Assembly: GCA_019915015.1 (NCBI GenBank)
Contig: JAHBBC010000007.1
Span: 682,001-746,000, forward strand
DNA: 64,000 bases
Reading direction: 5' to 3'
Origin: Auriscalpium vulgare
Taxonomy: Eukaryota > Basidiomycota > Agaricomycetes > Russulales > Auriscalpiaceae
Shown: positions 13,120 to 24,468 of the stretch, piece after piece
Position numbering within the stretch: position 1 is the first letter of the stretch
Layout of the letters: every line of letters begins with the position of its first letter
The notes under the pieces: model-generated
The model's database searches: none
What the model was told of the DNA's origin: nothing
What the model saw: the letters and a program-made list of their open reading frames with translations, nothing else
Program-made: the position numbers and the translations under genes

Positions 13120-14116
13120 TGAAGGAAAGACAAAAAGTGGGCTGTGTCGCAGAGGGAGTGAGAAAAACAGGGAGATGATACGGCCGGGACAAGGCGCGCC
13201 GCAAGCTGATGAGGGCCCAGCCGGCGGCCGCCGAGGGCGGAGCTTAAACAAGGTGCCGCAGACTTGGCGCATTCAGACTGGATAATCGCCCTCCACCGGC
13301 AGCCATGCACCCTGCATGCACCTCTCGAAATGTCAAACGGCATGCTGAGCGCACCGCCGTACTTGTACACTTGGGAAATAGCTGCGCTCACGTAACTGGG
13401 CAATTCATGCAGGGAAGACCGTACGAACCCGCAATCGTCGATCATTGGCATGTGAGCAAGTCTTAGTTCAGGCAAAAGGGCACAATTAGGTGACACGGAA
13501 AGCAAGAACATACATAGGGACGGCATCAAAGTGAGGGCAGGTACGCCGAAGACCAAGTGTGGGGGCGCGCGTTTTTTCGATCAATGAGAAACTCTGTCAA
13601 GGCGGTATGATGGCGCCCACAAAGACCGGTTCGATTGCGCGGTATTGCACAACAGCAACCGGTCCATACATCTGTCGACAAACGTCCATCGATGGCAGCG
13701 CCCACACGGAGACCATCAGTGCCGAGCGCTCAGATAACTGTGAATAACGACACCTATTGCCAAAGCACTGGTGGAGCCTCTCGATCTTCTGGAATGATGA
13801 CGGACGAGTGAGAAGGTGCATCAACTAAGACACCTGCCTTGGAGGGCTACAAAAATCAGATAAGGTGCCCACCTAGGACGTGAAAGCGTTAGCGAAGCAA
13901 AGTCAAACGGAAATTCAGAACTGATTGGGTCACCGTTCCAACACGATGGTGTGAGCTCTTTAACGCATGCGCATTATCAACGTCGACCGAAGCGTCATTG
14001 GAAGCGGAGCACAAAGTGGAATACGAACACGGACGTCGACATGAGCGAGTGATATGTGTCGGAAGCAGTATGATACAGCATGCCGGGCAGCATGCGTGGC
14101 TAAGTTAAGCATACAA
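13120..14116. other. Intergenic region, possible gene relic
   Basis: About 1 kb between the SET-like gene promoter and the end of COX19. A minus-strand frame at about 13556-13400 reads like leucine-rich F-box-protein sequence (PELRLAHMPMIDDCG) and is followed by a GTGAGC donor-like site. There is no start codon, F-box or second exon, so I treat it as a possible relic only. Confidence 0.35.
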
Positions 14117-14509
14117 TCACTTGTCCCCTGGACTCGTGGCCGAGTCAGGCGGCTTGTCGCCCTTGAGATTCACCAGGCCCAGATTCTTGAAATCGTCCTG
14201 GTCCATCAACCCTCTGCCGCGCACCGTGTGCTCAGGACCACACATTTGTCGAGTAGAAAGCTACGTACTTCTGCATCCGGCACGCAAGATAATCTCTGTT
14301 CAGATGTCGGCATTCTGTTGACGTGCTGGAGTTCTTCCGCAGGCAGTCCAGGTACTGCGTCATGAACACCTTGCACTCCCCTGACCAAAGTTAGAAACGA
14401 CCAGCAGCTCGCACGGTCACACACCATAGTGGTCGAGGGGAAAGGAGCCGCGGTTAGGCGGCGTGACCTGGAAGCCGGTAGATATGGATGGTGGTCGACC
14501 GAAAGACAT
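14117..14509 (-). CDS. COX19: Cox19-like twin CX9C protein
   Basis: A small mitochondrial intermembrane-space protein needed for copper delivery to, and assembly of, cytochrome c oxidase. Three exons: ATG 14509 to 14425, 14380 to 14269, and 14213 to TGA at 14117-14119, with introns of 44 and 55 nt (GT-AG). The spliced product begins MSFGRPPSISTGFQVTPPNR and GSFPLDHYGECK. It then has two CX9C motifs, CKVFMTQYLDC and CRHLNRDYLAC, followed by RMQKGLMDQDDFKNLGL. These match the MSFGRP start, GSFPLDH segment and C-terminal RM(N/Q)KGLMDxDD(W/F)xNLG block of Cox19. Predicted length is about 97 residues, normal for the family. It is divided by introns so finely that no single frame shows it. Confidence 0.9.
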
Positions 14510-14721
14510 GGTACGCGAGCGTGGGAAAGGTGAGGAAACGGAGGCATCTCTACTAGATTCGACCTTCGCGTGCACACAACGCGTAAAAGCGCGGACAAAG
14601 TAAGATGGTTTATGTATGCTATACGTCGAGAATATTGACGAGATATAACGCTGTAAACGCGGTCATAGATACACCTATTTACCTTCATTTTGCCCAGTGC
14701 AGTGAGGATCCGAATTCAATT

Positions 14722-15916
14722 CTAGCGGCTTTTCTCCTTTCCCTTTCCCTTCCCCTTCCCCTTTGCTTTGGATGCATTCCCCCCTGTTCCATCCGCGTCC
14801 TCGTCTGACTCATCCTCGCTATCATTCTCGGCCTTCTTGCCAGTATTTGAGGGCCCAGCAGCAGAACTGGACTGCCCCGGCGTGCGGGTGCTCTTGAGCA
14901 TGACGATCTCCTTAAGCCAGCCATTCTCCCGGCGCAGGTCTGCCGCCTCCTGCTCGAGCTCATCGACGCGCCCGTTAAGATCAGAGACGGTCCGCTCGAG
15001 GTTAAGGGTCTTTTGCTTCTTCTTGATCCGGAAGCGTGCTATGGGGGGACGCGACTCAGCTATGGCGTGATCCATCGGATGGATTTTACTCGCAAGACGC
15101 ACCCGAGGCGGCAGTGTTGCGTCTACGCTTTTCCTCGGACATGGTGAGCTCGTCGACAGGGCTCGTGTCCTGGCCCTGGCCAGAGGACGGCGAGCCGGAT
15201 GCTGAGGCGGGCGAGCCAGTCGTCAAAGGCTGCAGCTGAGCATTGAGGTGGGATAGCTGTGTCGTGTGAGCGGGTGGCGAGCCGCCATACTGACCACCCT
15301 GGCTGTACGGAAAGGGCGGGAAGGGGGTGTTGAACTGTGAAGCGCTTTGAGCCTGACTTTGAGGCGGCGCCAGAGGCCAGGGGAATTGTGAGTACTGCTC
15401 CGGGGGCAGTTGCGGGGGGTATCGCTGAGCGGGGAGTCCCTGAGGCGGCGGGTAGCCCCCCGACTGCGCGGGGAAGTAGGGGTACGCCTCCTGCACTGTG
15501 CGCAGGGCACGCGCTAACGCCTCGTAGTTCTCCGGGGACGTTGGAGGTGGGAAGGGTGCGATGGGTGGAATCCAACTCGCAGGCGGCGCACCAGATGCTG
15601 GGGCCGCAGACTAGGAGAGCAATTGCGGGAATAGATGAGCACATGTACCACGATAATAAGACAACCGACTCACCCTGCTCGAACCCGCAGGCGGTATACC
15701 TCCCGCACTGGGAGTACTGGAGGATCGCGCCCTGTTAGACGCGCCGCCACGACCAGAACTGCTGGCGCCTTGGCTTGGATTGTGTTGGTCCTTGTCCATG
15801 TCGAAGGAGAAATTAAGATGCTCCCAGATGTCCAATTCCGCCTGTATACTTGCAGGGTCAAAGGAAGCGAGGAGCCCTTCTTCAGCAGGAGCAGGCTCAC
15901 TCTTTAGAGCGAGCAT
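14722..15916 (-). CDS. bZIP transcription factor, Cys-3/MetR/Zip1-like
   Basis: A DNA-binding regulator. The basic region is formed by splicing EEKRRRNTAAS to ARFRIKKKQKTLNLE, giving N-T-A-A-S-A-R-F-R, the signature of the Neurospora Cys-3 / Aspergillus MetR group that controls sulfur assimilation. The zipper follows (LERTVSDLNGRVDELEQEA, then DLRRENGWLKEIVML). The N-terminal half is Pro/Gln/Tyr-rich and probably activating. The C-terminus is acidic, then Lys/Gly repeats ending KGKEKSR at stop 14722. The first in-frame ATG is at 15916 (MLALKSEPAPAEE). The frame stays open upstream to a TGA without another ATG, so an upstream coding exon is possible. Sulfur control is inferred from the family, not shown here. 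Confidence 0.8.
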
Positions 15917-16518
15917 GGCAGATGGGCGTAAGGAAGCCGACACGATCTGGGAAATCGAGGCATCAGTCGCATTTTGCTGACCATGATGCAGTCCGGTTGT
16001 GCCATTGCGAGCTTGACCGTCGCAGTCGCAATTCGCAATTAACGGTCAAGATGGCGACACCGCCGGCAGCCAACGTGACCGCCACAGCAGTGGTTCGTGC
16101 GTTATTGATGATTACTCCAGCGAACCTGGGCCTGCTCACCACTCGGTGCGGTTTGTGCGTCTAGTCGCGTGCGCGCCACGTCCATAAGACTTCGCGTCCG
16201 TGTAAGTCCTTCAAGAGTCTGTACGGTGAGCGCAGCCGGGAGTTAGACTTTAGTACGCGCGCTTGCTTGCGTTGAAGAGTCGCGTCCCCCCGGGAAACCT
16301 GGCCGCCGACCTGGCGACATGTTCGCGACGCGCAACCTGCGCCGGACAGTGCTGGATCCTTCTGGCAATCGAGATGGACTGCATTCCGAATTATGTACTG
16401 CTATTCCGAATTCCCAGAATGGCATTTCTGTCAGCGCTTCCACGTGCCATGACGCGTCGCGTCTCCGCCCCAAAACTCTCCCTCTTTACTGCCACCACAT
16501 ACGCACTAACTTATCGTC
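15917..16518. promoter_or_regulatory. Divergent promoter region of bZIP and NPL4 genes
   Basis: About 600 bp between two head-to-head genes. It must hold both promoters and possibly a non-annotated first exon of the bZIP gene. I see no convincing TATA box. Confidence 0.4.
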
Positions 16519-18825
16519 ATGGTGGGCATTTTGCTAGGGTATCTAGTCTCTATGCTGACGTGGCATGCTTTCTTTCAGTTGGTACGAGTACGATCAAGGG
16601 ACGGGAACTTCAGGTTCGAGGTGCAGCCCACCACTGACATATCCGAGCTTGTAGCCAAGGTATGCCATTCTCCGAAACTTGCGAGGCATTTCGCTCAATT
16701 TCTGGGTCGCTCTCAGATACTAGAGACCACTGTTGATGCCGATCCGTCAACACTTGCGATCTCCAATCAGCCGCGAGGGAACGAGACGCTGGTGTCGACG
16801 CTGGTGGGCAGGGATTTACAGGGTCTTGGCCTCAAGTGAGTAATGCCATCGTTGATGACTTACACGCCACATATAACAAGCCATACAGTCATGGCGATCT
16901 CATCTTTGTATCTTACAAACCACAACCGGGCCAGAGCACCTCACAAGAGCCCGCAGCCCCAGCTGCGCCACAAACTGCCCCCGCTTCTACCTCAGCCAGT
17001 CGACCATGGGAAAAAGTGCAGGAAGATACCGTGGACCAGTATTGGCGCGCGCAGGACGGGATGATTCCCCGCGGGCGCGATGCCAAGTTTTGCAGACACG
17101 GGCCGAACGCGATGTGCGACTACTGCATGCCTCTAGAGCCCTACGACGCCAATTACCACAAAGAGCACAGCATCAAACATCTCTCATACCACGCGTATCT
17201 CCGCAAACTCACGCCCAAGACCGCGTCGGCCGCCGCCGCCGCCCTGCCGCCCCTCTCCGAGCCTGACTACCGTGTCAAGGCGCCGTGCCCGACGGGCGGC
17301 CACGCGCCATGGCCCGCGGGGATATGCACGTCCTGCCAACCCTCGGCGATCACGCTGCAAAGCCAGCCGTTCCGCATGGTCGATCACCTGGAAATCGCGT
17401 CCGTGGAGGTCGTCGATCGCTTCTTGCAGGCGTGGCGTGCGACGGGGCTGCAGCGCTTTGGGTGGCTGATTGGCCGCTACGAGCCGTACGACAAGGTGCC
17501 GATGGGTGTCAAGGCTGTCGTTGAGGCGATCCACGAGCCGACGCAGGAGGGCGAGCTCGACGGGCTGTCGCTGGGGCTGCCGTGGGAGGACGAGCCACGC
17601 ATCCGCGCGCTCGCGCACGCCGCGTCCACGCCGCTCACCGTTGTTGGCTACATCTTCACGGACCTCGACCCGACGCCCGAGGACCGCTCGAAGAACGTAT
17701 ATAAGCGGCACCCCGGCTCGTTTTTCCTGTCGTCGCTCGAGGCGATCTTCGCCGCGCACCTCCAGTCGCAGCAGCCGACGCCCTCCCGTTCCGCGCCGGA
17801 CGGGCACTTCTCGTCGCGCCTGGTGACAGCGGTCCTCACGGGAACGGAGGATGGCGCGGTTGACATCTCCGCGTACCAGGTGTCCGAGCAAGCGGTGGGC
17901 ATGGTGCAGGCGGACATGATAGAGGCGAGCGTCGACCCCGGCATCGTGCGCGTGAAGGAGGAGAGTCGCGGCGAGGACGGCGGCACCGCGCGCTACGTGC
18001 CTGACGTGTTCTTCCGTTACCGCAACGAGTACGGGATCGAGGTGAAGAAGAGCGCGAAGCCTGCCTTCCCGGTGGAGTACCTCCTCGTCAACGTGCGTTC
18101 TGCACCTCCATTCCCTCGTTGTGAATGTGGACTCAGTACTGTTGACAGGTCACCCATGGCTTCCCTCAGAACCCGTCCCCGCTGTTCCACTCGCACCAAT
18201 TCGCGATCGAGAATCGCATGGGCATAGAAGACCAGCGCATTGAACGCGTTCTCGAGAAACTGAACCAGCTGCATGCGCCCGACGTCCAGGCCAGCGCACA
18301 TGACACGGATACGCACCGGCGGCTCGAGCTTGCGAAGTGGCTCAGCGACTGGCACCTGGTCACGTTCCTGGGCACGTCTGGGCTGTTCTCTGAGGTACGT
18401 TCGGATGCTCAGCAACTTCGGCGTCGCGCCTCACGTATGACTTTTGACCACAGGACGACATGAAGACGCTTGTGCGCGTCGCATCTGCGCCGAATTTGGA
18501 CGATCCAGCGGTACTCGACCCGCTTCTTGCAACAGAGAGCTGGCACACCGTTATCACCTTCGCGCGCGAAAGTGCCCGTACGTTTCTTTTCTCCCCGCTC
18601 GACGTGATCATATGCTCACCGTCTGTGCCAGCCCCCGCCCGCCCCGCGCAGTCCGCGCCAAATGACTTCCCATCGCACCTTATGGACGAGGACATCCCGC
18701 CGGAGCTGTTCGACCACGCCGGCGCAGGAGGCAGCGCAGGCGGGAACATCCGCGTGTGCCCGCACTGCACGTTCGAGAACAGCCATGGTGGCAGCGATTG
18801 CGAGGTGTGCGGGCTGCCATTGTAG
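16519..18825 (+). CDS. NPL4: Npl4, cofactor of the Cdc48/p97-Ufd1 complex
   Basis: Npl4 with Ufd1 recruits ubiquitinated substrates to the Cdc48 unfoldase. The coding start appears to be an exon of ATG only (16519-16521), split by a 57-nt intron (16522-16578, GTGGGC to TTTCAG) from LVRVRSRDGNFRFEVQP. That reproduces the usual Npl4 N-terminus M-[LV]-[LV]-R-[IV]-RSRDGNFRF with its ubiquitin-like fold. The zinc-binding Npl4 domain follows (DAKFCRHGPNAMCDYCMPLE, then CPTGGHAPWPAGICTSCQP). The MPN-like domain includes VEVVDRFLQAWRATGLQRFG and VGYIFTDLDP. Later exons give THGFPQNPSPLF and KWLSDWHLVTFLGTSGLF. The C-terminus is a RanBP2-type NZF finger, CPHCTF-x9-CEVCGLPL, which binds ubiquitin in metazoan Npl4. 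Confidence 0.95.
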
Positions 18826-19194
18826 GCGTAGGAAATCACAGGAGTACTAGTACTAGTAGTCTAGTGTAACATAGCACGAATTTGAAGAGAAATGCCTTTC
18901 CAACCTGTATGATACATAGAAAATAGACCGCGTGTCCCCCGACCGGGCGTCTTCAAACAAAGCCGCAAGAGGCGTGAAATAGCGATGTGCGCGGGTCATA
19001 ATCGGAGTGATAAAGTGTAGCGAGTTGTACAATGTATGAATAACAACAGACAGACATGTATAGTCCTAGTTTCATGCGACCATTCGTCCGACCGTGCGTG
19101 TTTTTTGTTCGGTAGCAGATGTGCCGAGGCGTAATGCAATCGTCGAGTAATAAGTTTAAACGTAGCCAGCTGCGTCGCGAGGTGCTGCCAGCGT
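18826..19194. other. Intergenic region between convergent genes
   Basis: Facing 3' ends of NPL4 and the Nudix gene. A palindromic-looking GTACTAGTACTAGTAGTCTAGT lies at about 18844-18865. No coding signal was seen. Confidence 0.5.
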
Positions 19195-20973
19195 TCATCG
19201 GAAAACCCACCACACCGACAAGGCAATGGTGACGAACACGCCGATGGCGCGCAGGACGAGAACCACGACGAGTGCCTTGCGCACTGCGGCGTAGAATGTC
19301 GTGAGCGCTGCGCCCGTCCAATTGATTCTGCGCAGCTGGTCAGCGACCACAGATGGGCGGGTGATGTATGGAAGTACGTACCTTCTGTCGCTCGTTCCAC
19401 CCGCGCGGATAGACGCCTCCCAGCCTCGGATAACCTGGCGATAGCGCTTGCCGAACACCCTGTTGCACGAGAGCGCGCAAAAGCAAGTCAGTCAAGTGTC
19501 CATCGCGAACGAATAGAAGACGTGACAGAAGCATGGAGTCGATAAGAAACGATTCCGCGCCAGATCACCTGCTCCCGGCATCGAAGCAACCACCAGGCAT
19601 GTATAAAGGCTCAAGGAACGCGACGCACCATATCCAAAAGTTTACGTCCGGGTACGAAAAGCGGGGGAACACGGCCGTAAGGCTCGGCGGCGCGTTAATC
19701 CGCCCCTTCCCCCGCCGCCCGTTGCGCCGTTTCCTACTCTTCTTGCCCCCGCGTGCGTGCTCGTCCCAATCGTCGAGCTCGATGCCCGTCACCCCCATCA
19801 ATGCGTCCACGTCCCATGGTGTGAGTGGCGTGCCAGGCGTCGGCGCCATGTACGCGAGCAGGTCGAGCGCCATGCCGAGCGAAAGCCCCCAGAGCTTCAA
19901 GCCGCCGCGTGGGTGCGGCGCACTGGCCGCGGGGTGCAGCGCGGGGTTCAGTGTGCCCGCCTCCGCCTCAAGGGAGCGCCGTCCAGACTTGTCGTCGTAC
20001 TGTGTGTACGCGGGCGCACCGGGGGCGAGCACGAGCGCGGGGAACTGCATACTTCCGACGAGGGCGCGCATGAGGAGGCGCAGCGCGGTCGAGTGCCGCG
20101 GTGCGAGGCGCGAAGCGGTGTCGACGGTCACGGTGGACCACACGGGCTGGGACAGGAAGCCATCCAGGCCTGACGGCGACGGGTAGAGGGACGCAAGCGG
20201 GACCCAGTGCAGGGTGGTGTCAGCGATCGGGTCGGTCGGGGGCTGAGCTGGGCTGAGCTGCAGAAAGACTGCGAGAAAGGTGAGTCACGACACGGAGGAG
20301 CGGTCGAAAGGACTTACCAAAGGGCGAGAGTATCATGAGGAGGCGCTTTCCAAGGGACGTGGTGATCTCGCGGTCGTCGAGCTGGCCAATGCACGTATAG
20401 TCGCTCTCTGCGAGATCAAGGCCAATTTCCTCCCATGTTTGCCGCATCGCTGCAACACAGGCGGTATGAGCACGCGAGGAGAAACACTGCCTGGAGAAGG
20501 GCCATACCGGTGTAGAGCCCGCCCTCGTCACCCTCCTCCATTCGGCCGCCAGGGAATGCAACGTGAGCTTCCTTTGTGTTCGCATTGATATCGTCAGAGG
20601 AGTCGGGCTTTGTACGGCGGAGAAAGAGGATTTCGGGTCGTGCGGATGGGTGAGTGACCCATTCAAGGTCGAAAAAGTCTGCGAGGCTGGGAGGAGAGGC
20701 GGGTGTCGGTGGCAGCGAGTAGTTCGGAGGAGGTAAAACACGGATGATGAGAGCAACGGCGGCACGGCGAGGCTCTGTGAGAGCGACTTTAGTGAAGCAC
20801 GGATATATCACGAGAGACACGCACGAGTAGGAGGCGAGGCGATAATTCGTGGGGGAGTCGAACGAATGCGCTGGAGAGCGCGGGCGAGCAGCCTAGTGGC
20901 TGACTTTGAGTCTGCGGACATGTTAGCGGGCGCCAGCAAGGGAGAGAAGCTGAGATGTACCGGGGCCAGACAT
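19195..20973 (-). CDS. Nudix hydrolase with C-terminal membrane segment (CoA-diphosphatase-like)
   Basis: Spliced from ATG 20973: MSGPD, intron, SKSATRLLARALQRIRSTPP, intron, then LALTEPRRAAVALIIRV and the Nudix domain. The region FLRRTK, then EAHVAFPGGRMEEGDEG, then AMRQTWEEIGLDL fits the pattern of Nudix enzymes cleaving CoA (NUDT7/8, Pcd1). The Nudix box has one extra residue between Gly and Glu, and Gln follows Arg. Downstream are a long domain ending FPRFSYPDVNFWIW, a 169-nt intron (19628-19460), VFGKRYRQVIRGWEASIR, a further intron, and INWTGAALTTFYAAVRK. It ends with a clear transmembrane helix (ALVVVLVLRAIGVFVTIALS). Without the 169-nt splice the frame would stop at 19565. Substrate is inferred only. 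Confidence 0.78.
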
Positions 20974-21263
20974 AGTGCAGAGGCAAGATTAGCTGCGGAC
21001 GCGTTTTCCCATTCGTTGGGGTAGGACGGCCGTCACGTGCATTGCGCTGGGGTAAAATCGACGAAAATTCTGCTCAAGGCCTGCATAGACCAGAACGACA
21101 TCCTGGAGTGCAGCAAAGTGAAAGTCATGAAGCTCATGCAGGACCTAGCTACGGTGCCTGAGAGCCGCGAAAAAAAAGCGGTCATTCGCTGGTCAGTTGA
21201 TGGGCGGCAGGCGGTCCGGAGGAGATGCGATATCATTGAACGGCTCGGAAACACACAGAAACC

Positions 21264-22850
21264 TCATAACTCTGCCCATCCAGCATCCTCGTCCCCCCCA
21301 CTTACCATGCCGAGCAGGAACACGATGGCGCTCGCGCCAAGCCGCATCCCCAGCCCGCGATAGAGCTGACCCAGCCCCGTACTCCTCCACCAGCTCACCG
21401 GGCCGTCTTCCTCCTCCACACTCTCCTTCCCATCTGTCCCCTTCCCCTTCCCCTTCTCCTCGCCTCGCCGCCTGCGCCGCGGTTGGATCGGCAGATCCGA
21501 GCGCTCCTCAGTGAGGATATGCCACAGTGCGTCGACGACGCCGTTGTATGGCGCGGGGCGCGTCTCCACGCACGTCTTAAGCGGTGCCGCACTCCCGCGC
21601 ACCTGTGTCTGCAGGCGGCGCCGCACTGTCTCGAAAGGGAGCGTCGCGAGCAGGCCGACGCAGCTGCTCGCGAGCTCGACGACGCCCCACGCGACGGGGT
21701 GCGTGTCCGCCGAGATCGGCGCGTTCGAGTACAGCCGCGCAGCGAGCAGCGGCGGGAGGCCCAGCGAGATGAGCGGGCGGAGTGAGTTGTCCAGCAGCGT
21801 CGGGATGAGCAAGTGCGGGTGCAGGTAGAGCCCGCGCACGCCACCCTCGTCGCGCGCAATGCTGCGCAGCGCGTCCACGGGCCCGGTGTACGTCCGGTGC
21901 CGCTCGGTGAAGGATTGTACGATGAGCCGTGTGCGCACAAGGTCGAGCGGGGAGAGGAGGAAGCCTGTGATGAGGTGCGAGGTGACAGGCAGGAGGATAG
22001 CAGTTGTGGTGTTGGGGAACAGGTACGGAGACGTAGAGGCGGGTGCGAAGATGCTTTGCAGGGCGCTGTGTATGAGAGGCTGCAGCGTTGAAGATAGCAG
22101 GTCCGTCACACATGACGTGAGCAGCCCTGTGCGAAGACTCGATACGTATACAACGCATATAGTGCCATGGGAGACGCACCTTTCCACAGCGCGAGCCACC
22201 CCTCGGATCGGAAGCCTCCGAGCCGCTTGATCATGGCCACACACCCCGTTCACGCTGCCAACGGGCAGGACGTACTCCGGCCGCGTGCCCTCCTCCATGA
22301 CGCTCTTGCGCACGATGTAACCGCGCTCGTCCGCCGGGCGGGGTGCGGGATAGCGTGACGGGCCAGCCGACGCTGACGGGTCGGCGAAGTACGAGTCCTC
22401 ACCAGAGTCGCTACTCAGCTGCAGATATACATGACGAGTCAGTTCGCGTGACCCGTGCACTTAACATTGGTAGGCACTTGCCTCCTCCTCTTCCTCCACG
22501 ACTTCCTCGATAACCTCCTCCTCGCCTGCGTCCCGAGGGACCCACTGCACCTGAAGAAGGCATTTCCCGACCTCCCAGGGCATTGCGATCGCGGTGCTCG
22601 TGTACTGAAGGAAAGCGCTCGCGACCAGCGTCTTTAGCAGCAGGCGCAGGTCCGCGCCGCCGGGGTCCGCGAGCCCAGGTGAGAGCTCAAAGATCGAATT
22701 CTGGGCGGGTCGGTTGGAGAATGTGTATGATGGCGTATTCGGTGGTGCGGGGGGAGGTGAAGAGGGACCGGAAGCATTGGCGGGGTTGGCGAAGGTCCAT
22801 GACGGAGTGTTTGTGCTGTAAAGGTCACGAAGAGAGGATGGGCTGCTCAT
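21264..22850 (-). CDS. UGO1: Ugo1-like mitochondrial outer-membrane fusion protein
   Basis: A modified mitochondrial carrier-family protein that links Fzo1 and Mgm1 in outer-membrane fusion. The start ATG at 22850 gives MSSPSSLRDLYSTNTPSWTF. The N-terminal half is polar, with PWEVGKCLLQVQWVPRD, a carrier-like P-x-[DE] signature, and an acidic run. After two introns come WALWKGLLTSCVTDLLSSTL, PLDLVRTRLIVQSF, and LPFETVRRRLQTQVRGS. The carrier motifs PxD/ExxRxRxQ are thus present but degenerate, as in Ugo1. Arg/Lys- and Glu-rich inserts interrupt the last repeat. The frame ends GWAEL at 21264. A GTAAGT overlaps the last codons (after FLLGM), so an alternative terminal splice is possible. Confidence 0.85.
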
Positions 22851-24468
22851 TATGCCAGATTATGTCTGTTGAACAAAGTGAGAGTGAACAAAATATAGGT
22901 CACGAAAAATCAGTGTCTGCGAGGTGATTGAGGAGATATTGGAGGCATGCCAATGGCACGGTGGACTCTTTAGAGGCAACCGGAAGACGCGCGACGGCGC
23001 ATGTGACTGTTTGGTCCTGTTTGACTCTACTCGTTACTTGACCTCGGGCCCACTTCCGCAGACTGCGTTCTTTTTGAAGCTTGAAATTTGAGCCATGCTC
23101 TATGACTGTCGCGGTTTTGGTTTCTGTGTGCCTCTTTACTGCTGGTCGTATGCTCGGAGCTGCCGATATGTTCTGATGGCTGAAGACATGGTCTATCTGA
23201 ATGTGGGATACAATGCTTGTTCTCGAGGCAGCTGAAGTACGCAGCTGAGAGCTGCGTATTCTCAATACGTATGTCATAACGGTATGTTCCTTTTGAACTC
23301 GTAGCGGTGCGTCTCTGACGGGTTGTTTTTACATGGCAGGACTGAACAGAGCAGCAGCGAACAGCCGGCCAAAGGTCTGCGGTGCACATGCTATGTGTCG
23401 TTCAGGGTCGGAGAACTTCGGAAGAGGACGCGTGGCGGATTCCCCTCCTCCCGCTACACTGCCGAATCACTGCTGAATTCTACGCCCGGCGCAAGTCTTT
23501 CTCCTGCTGCTTTTTCGGCCGTGAAACCTCGCGTCCCGGCGTGAGGTTGACGTTCGGCTTGATCCTGGCTCGGCATCGCAATCCTTGACCCAAGCATGTG
23601 ATATACATGTGTTGTACCTCTAGTTCGGACCTGGTGATTTTGGCAAGGACGTACATCAGATCTCTCTTACACTCGCCCCTGACGTATATACGCCAACTCG
23701 TATGTCGTCCATCCTATTCGAGATTAAACCTCTGATACGCTACGTATTTCTGCGACCAAGGAAACCTGGAAAGCGAGCGGAACTCATGGAACGCGGAATC
23801 TGTCGAGCGTCTTTCTTCGGGATGCAGATCTGTATCCAAGCTTCGAAACTTCCTTGGTCGACTTCGTTTTGGTTTCCAGCGCAGAATCCGTATCATCCAG
23901 AGAAGTGGCGACCGGGCTGTTGTTCTAGATTTGCACCAGGCTTGCGCAGTAAGGGGGCTATGTTCAGGATAGCCCCCCACTGCACCGCTCTTCATAGACC
24001 CACCTGGAGAACAAAGTTTTCTGCTCGGTGTGAGAACATTCTATTTTTGACAGACCCGAGCTGAGTGCCGCCGCCACCGTCAAGTGGCTAGACCGAGGCG
24101 AAGCGGCTAGAGCAAAACGTGGACGAGGTGTTGTTCCTCGGCAAGTAGAGCTGTTGTGAGAGTCGAACAGACTGTGGCAAAGCAGTCGTGATCAATGTGA
24201 GGGAGTGTATGACGACGGCGATGTCGGCGAGAGCCAAGACGTGCCTTTGACCGGCCGGGGGGTCGGCGCCGGATAGCTCCGCTTTGGCAAGCGGCGCGCT
24301 ATAATTGGCAGGCGCCGGCCCCCATGACATCAACGCAGTGTTGGCTGCGGCCGGACGTACAACTACAATCCACTCCAGTCCCTGCCACGCCCTACTTCCT
24401 TCTCTTCTCTCCTCTCCCCACTCCACCCGACCCCCGTCCTTACCTTCCAGTCTACGTCCTCCCGCCCC
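22851..24468. other. Long divergent intergenic region
   Basis: About 1.6 kb between the head-to-head Ugo1 and tricalbin genes. It holds only short ORFs with low codon bias and no recognisable motif. The last 120 bases before 24469 are C/T-rich, as in strongly expressed fungal promoters and 5' UTRs. Confidence 0.45.

Noticed and set aside
13625..13650. Possible tRNA B-box-like GGTTCGATTGC
   Set aside because: No matching A box at the right distance and no acceptor-stem pairing could be found.
13559..13747. Small plus-strand ORF in the SET-COX19 gap
   Set aside because: Only 62 codons, no motif and no splice context.
21037..21363. 108-codon ORF between the Nudix and Ugo1 genes
   Set aside because: It overlaps the 3' end of the Ugo1 gene on the other strand and has no motif; the MKLMQDLATVPES stretch alone is not enough.
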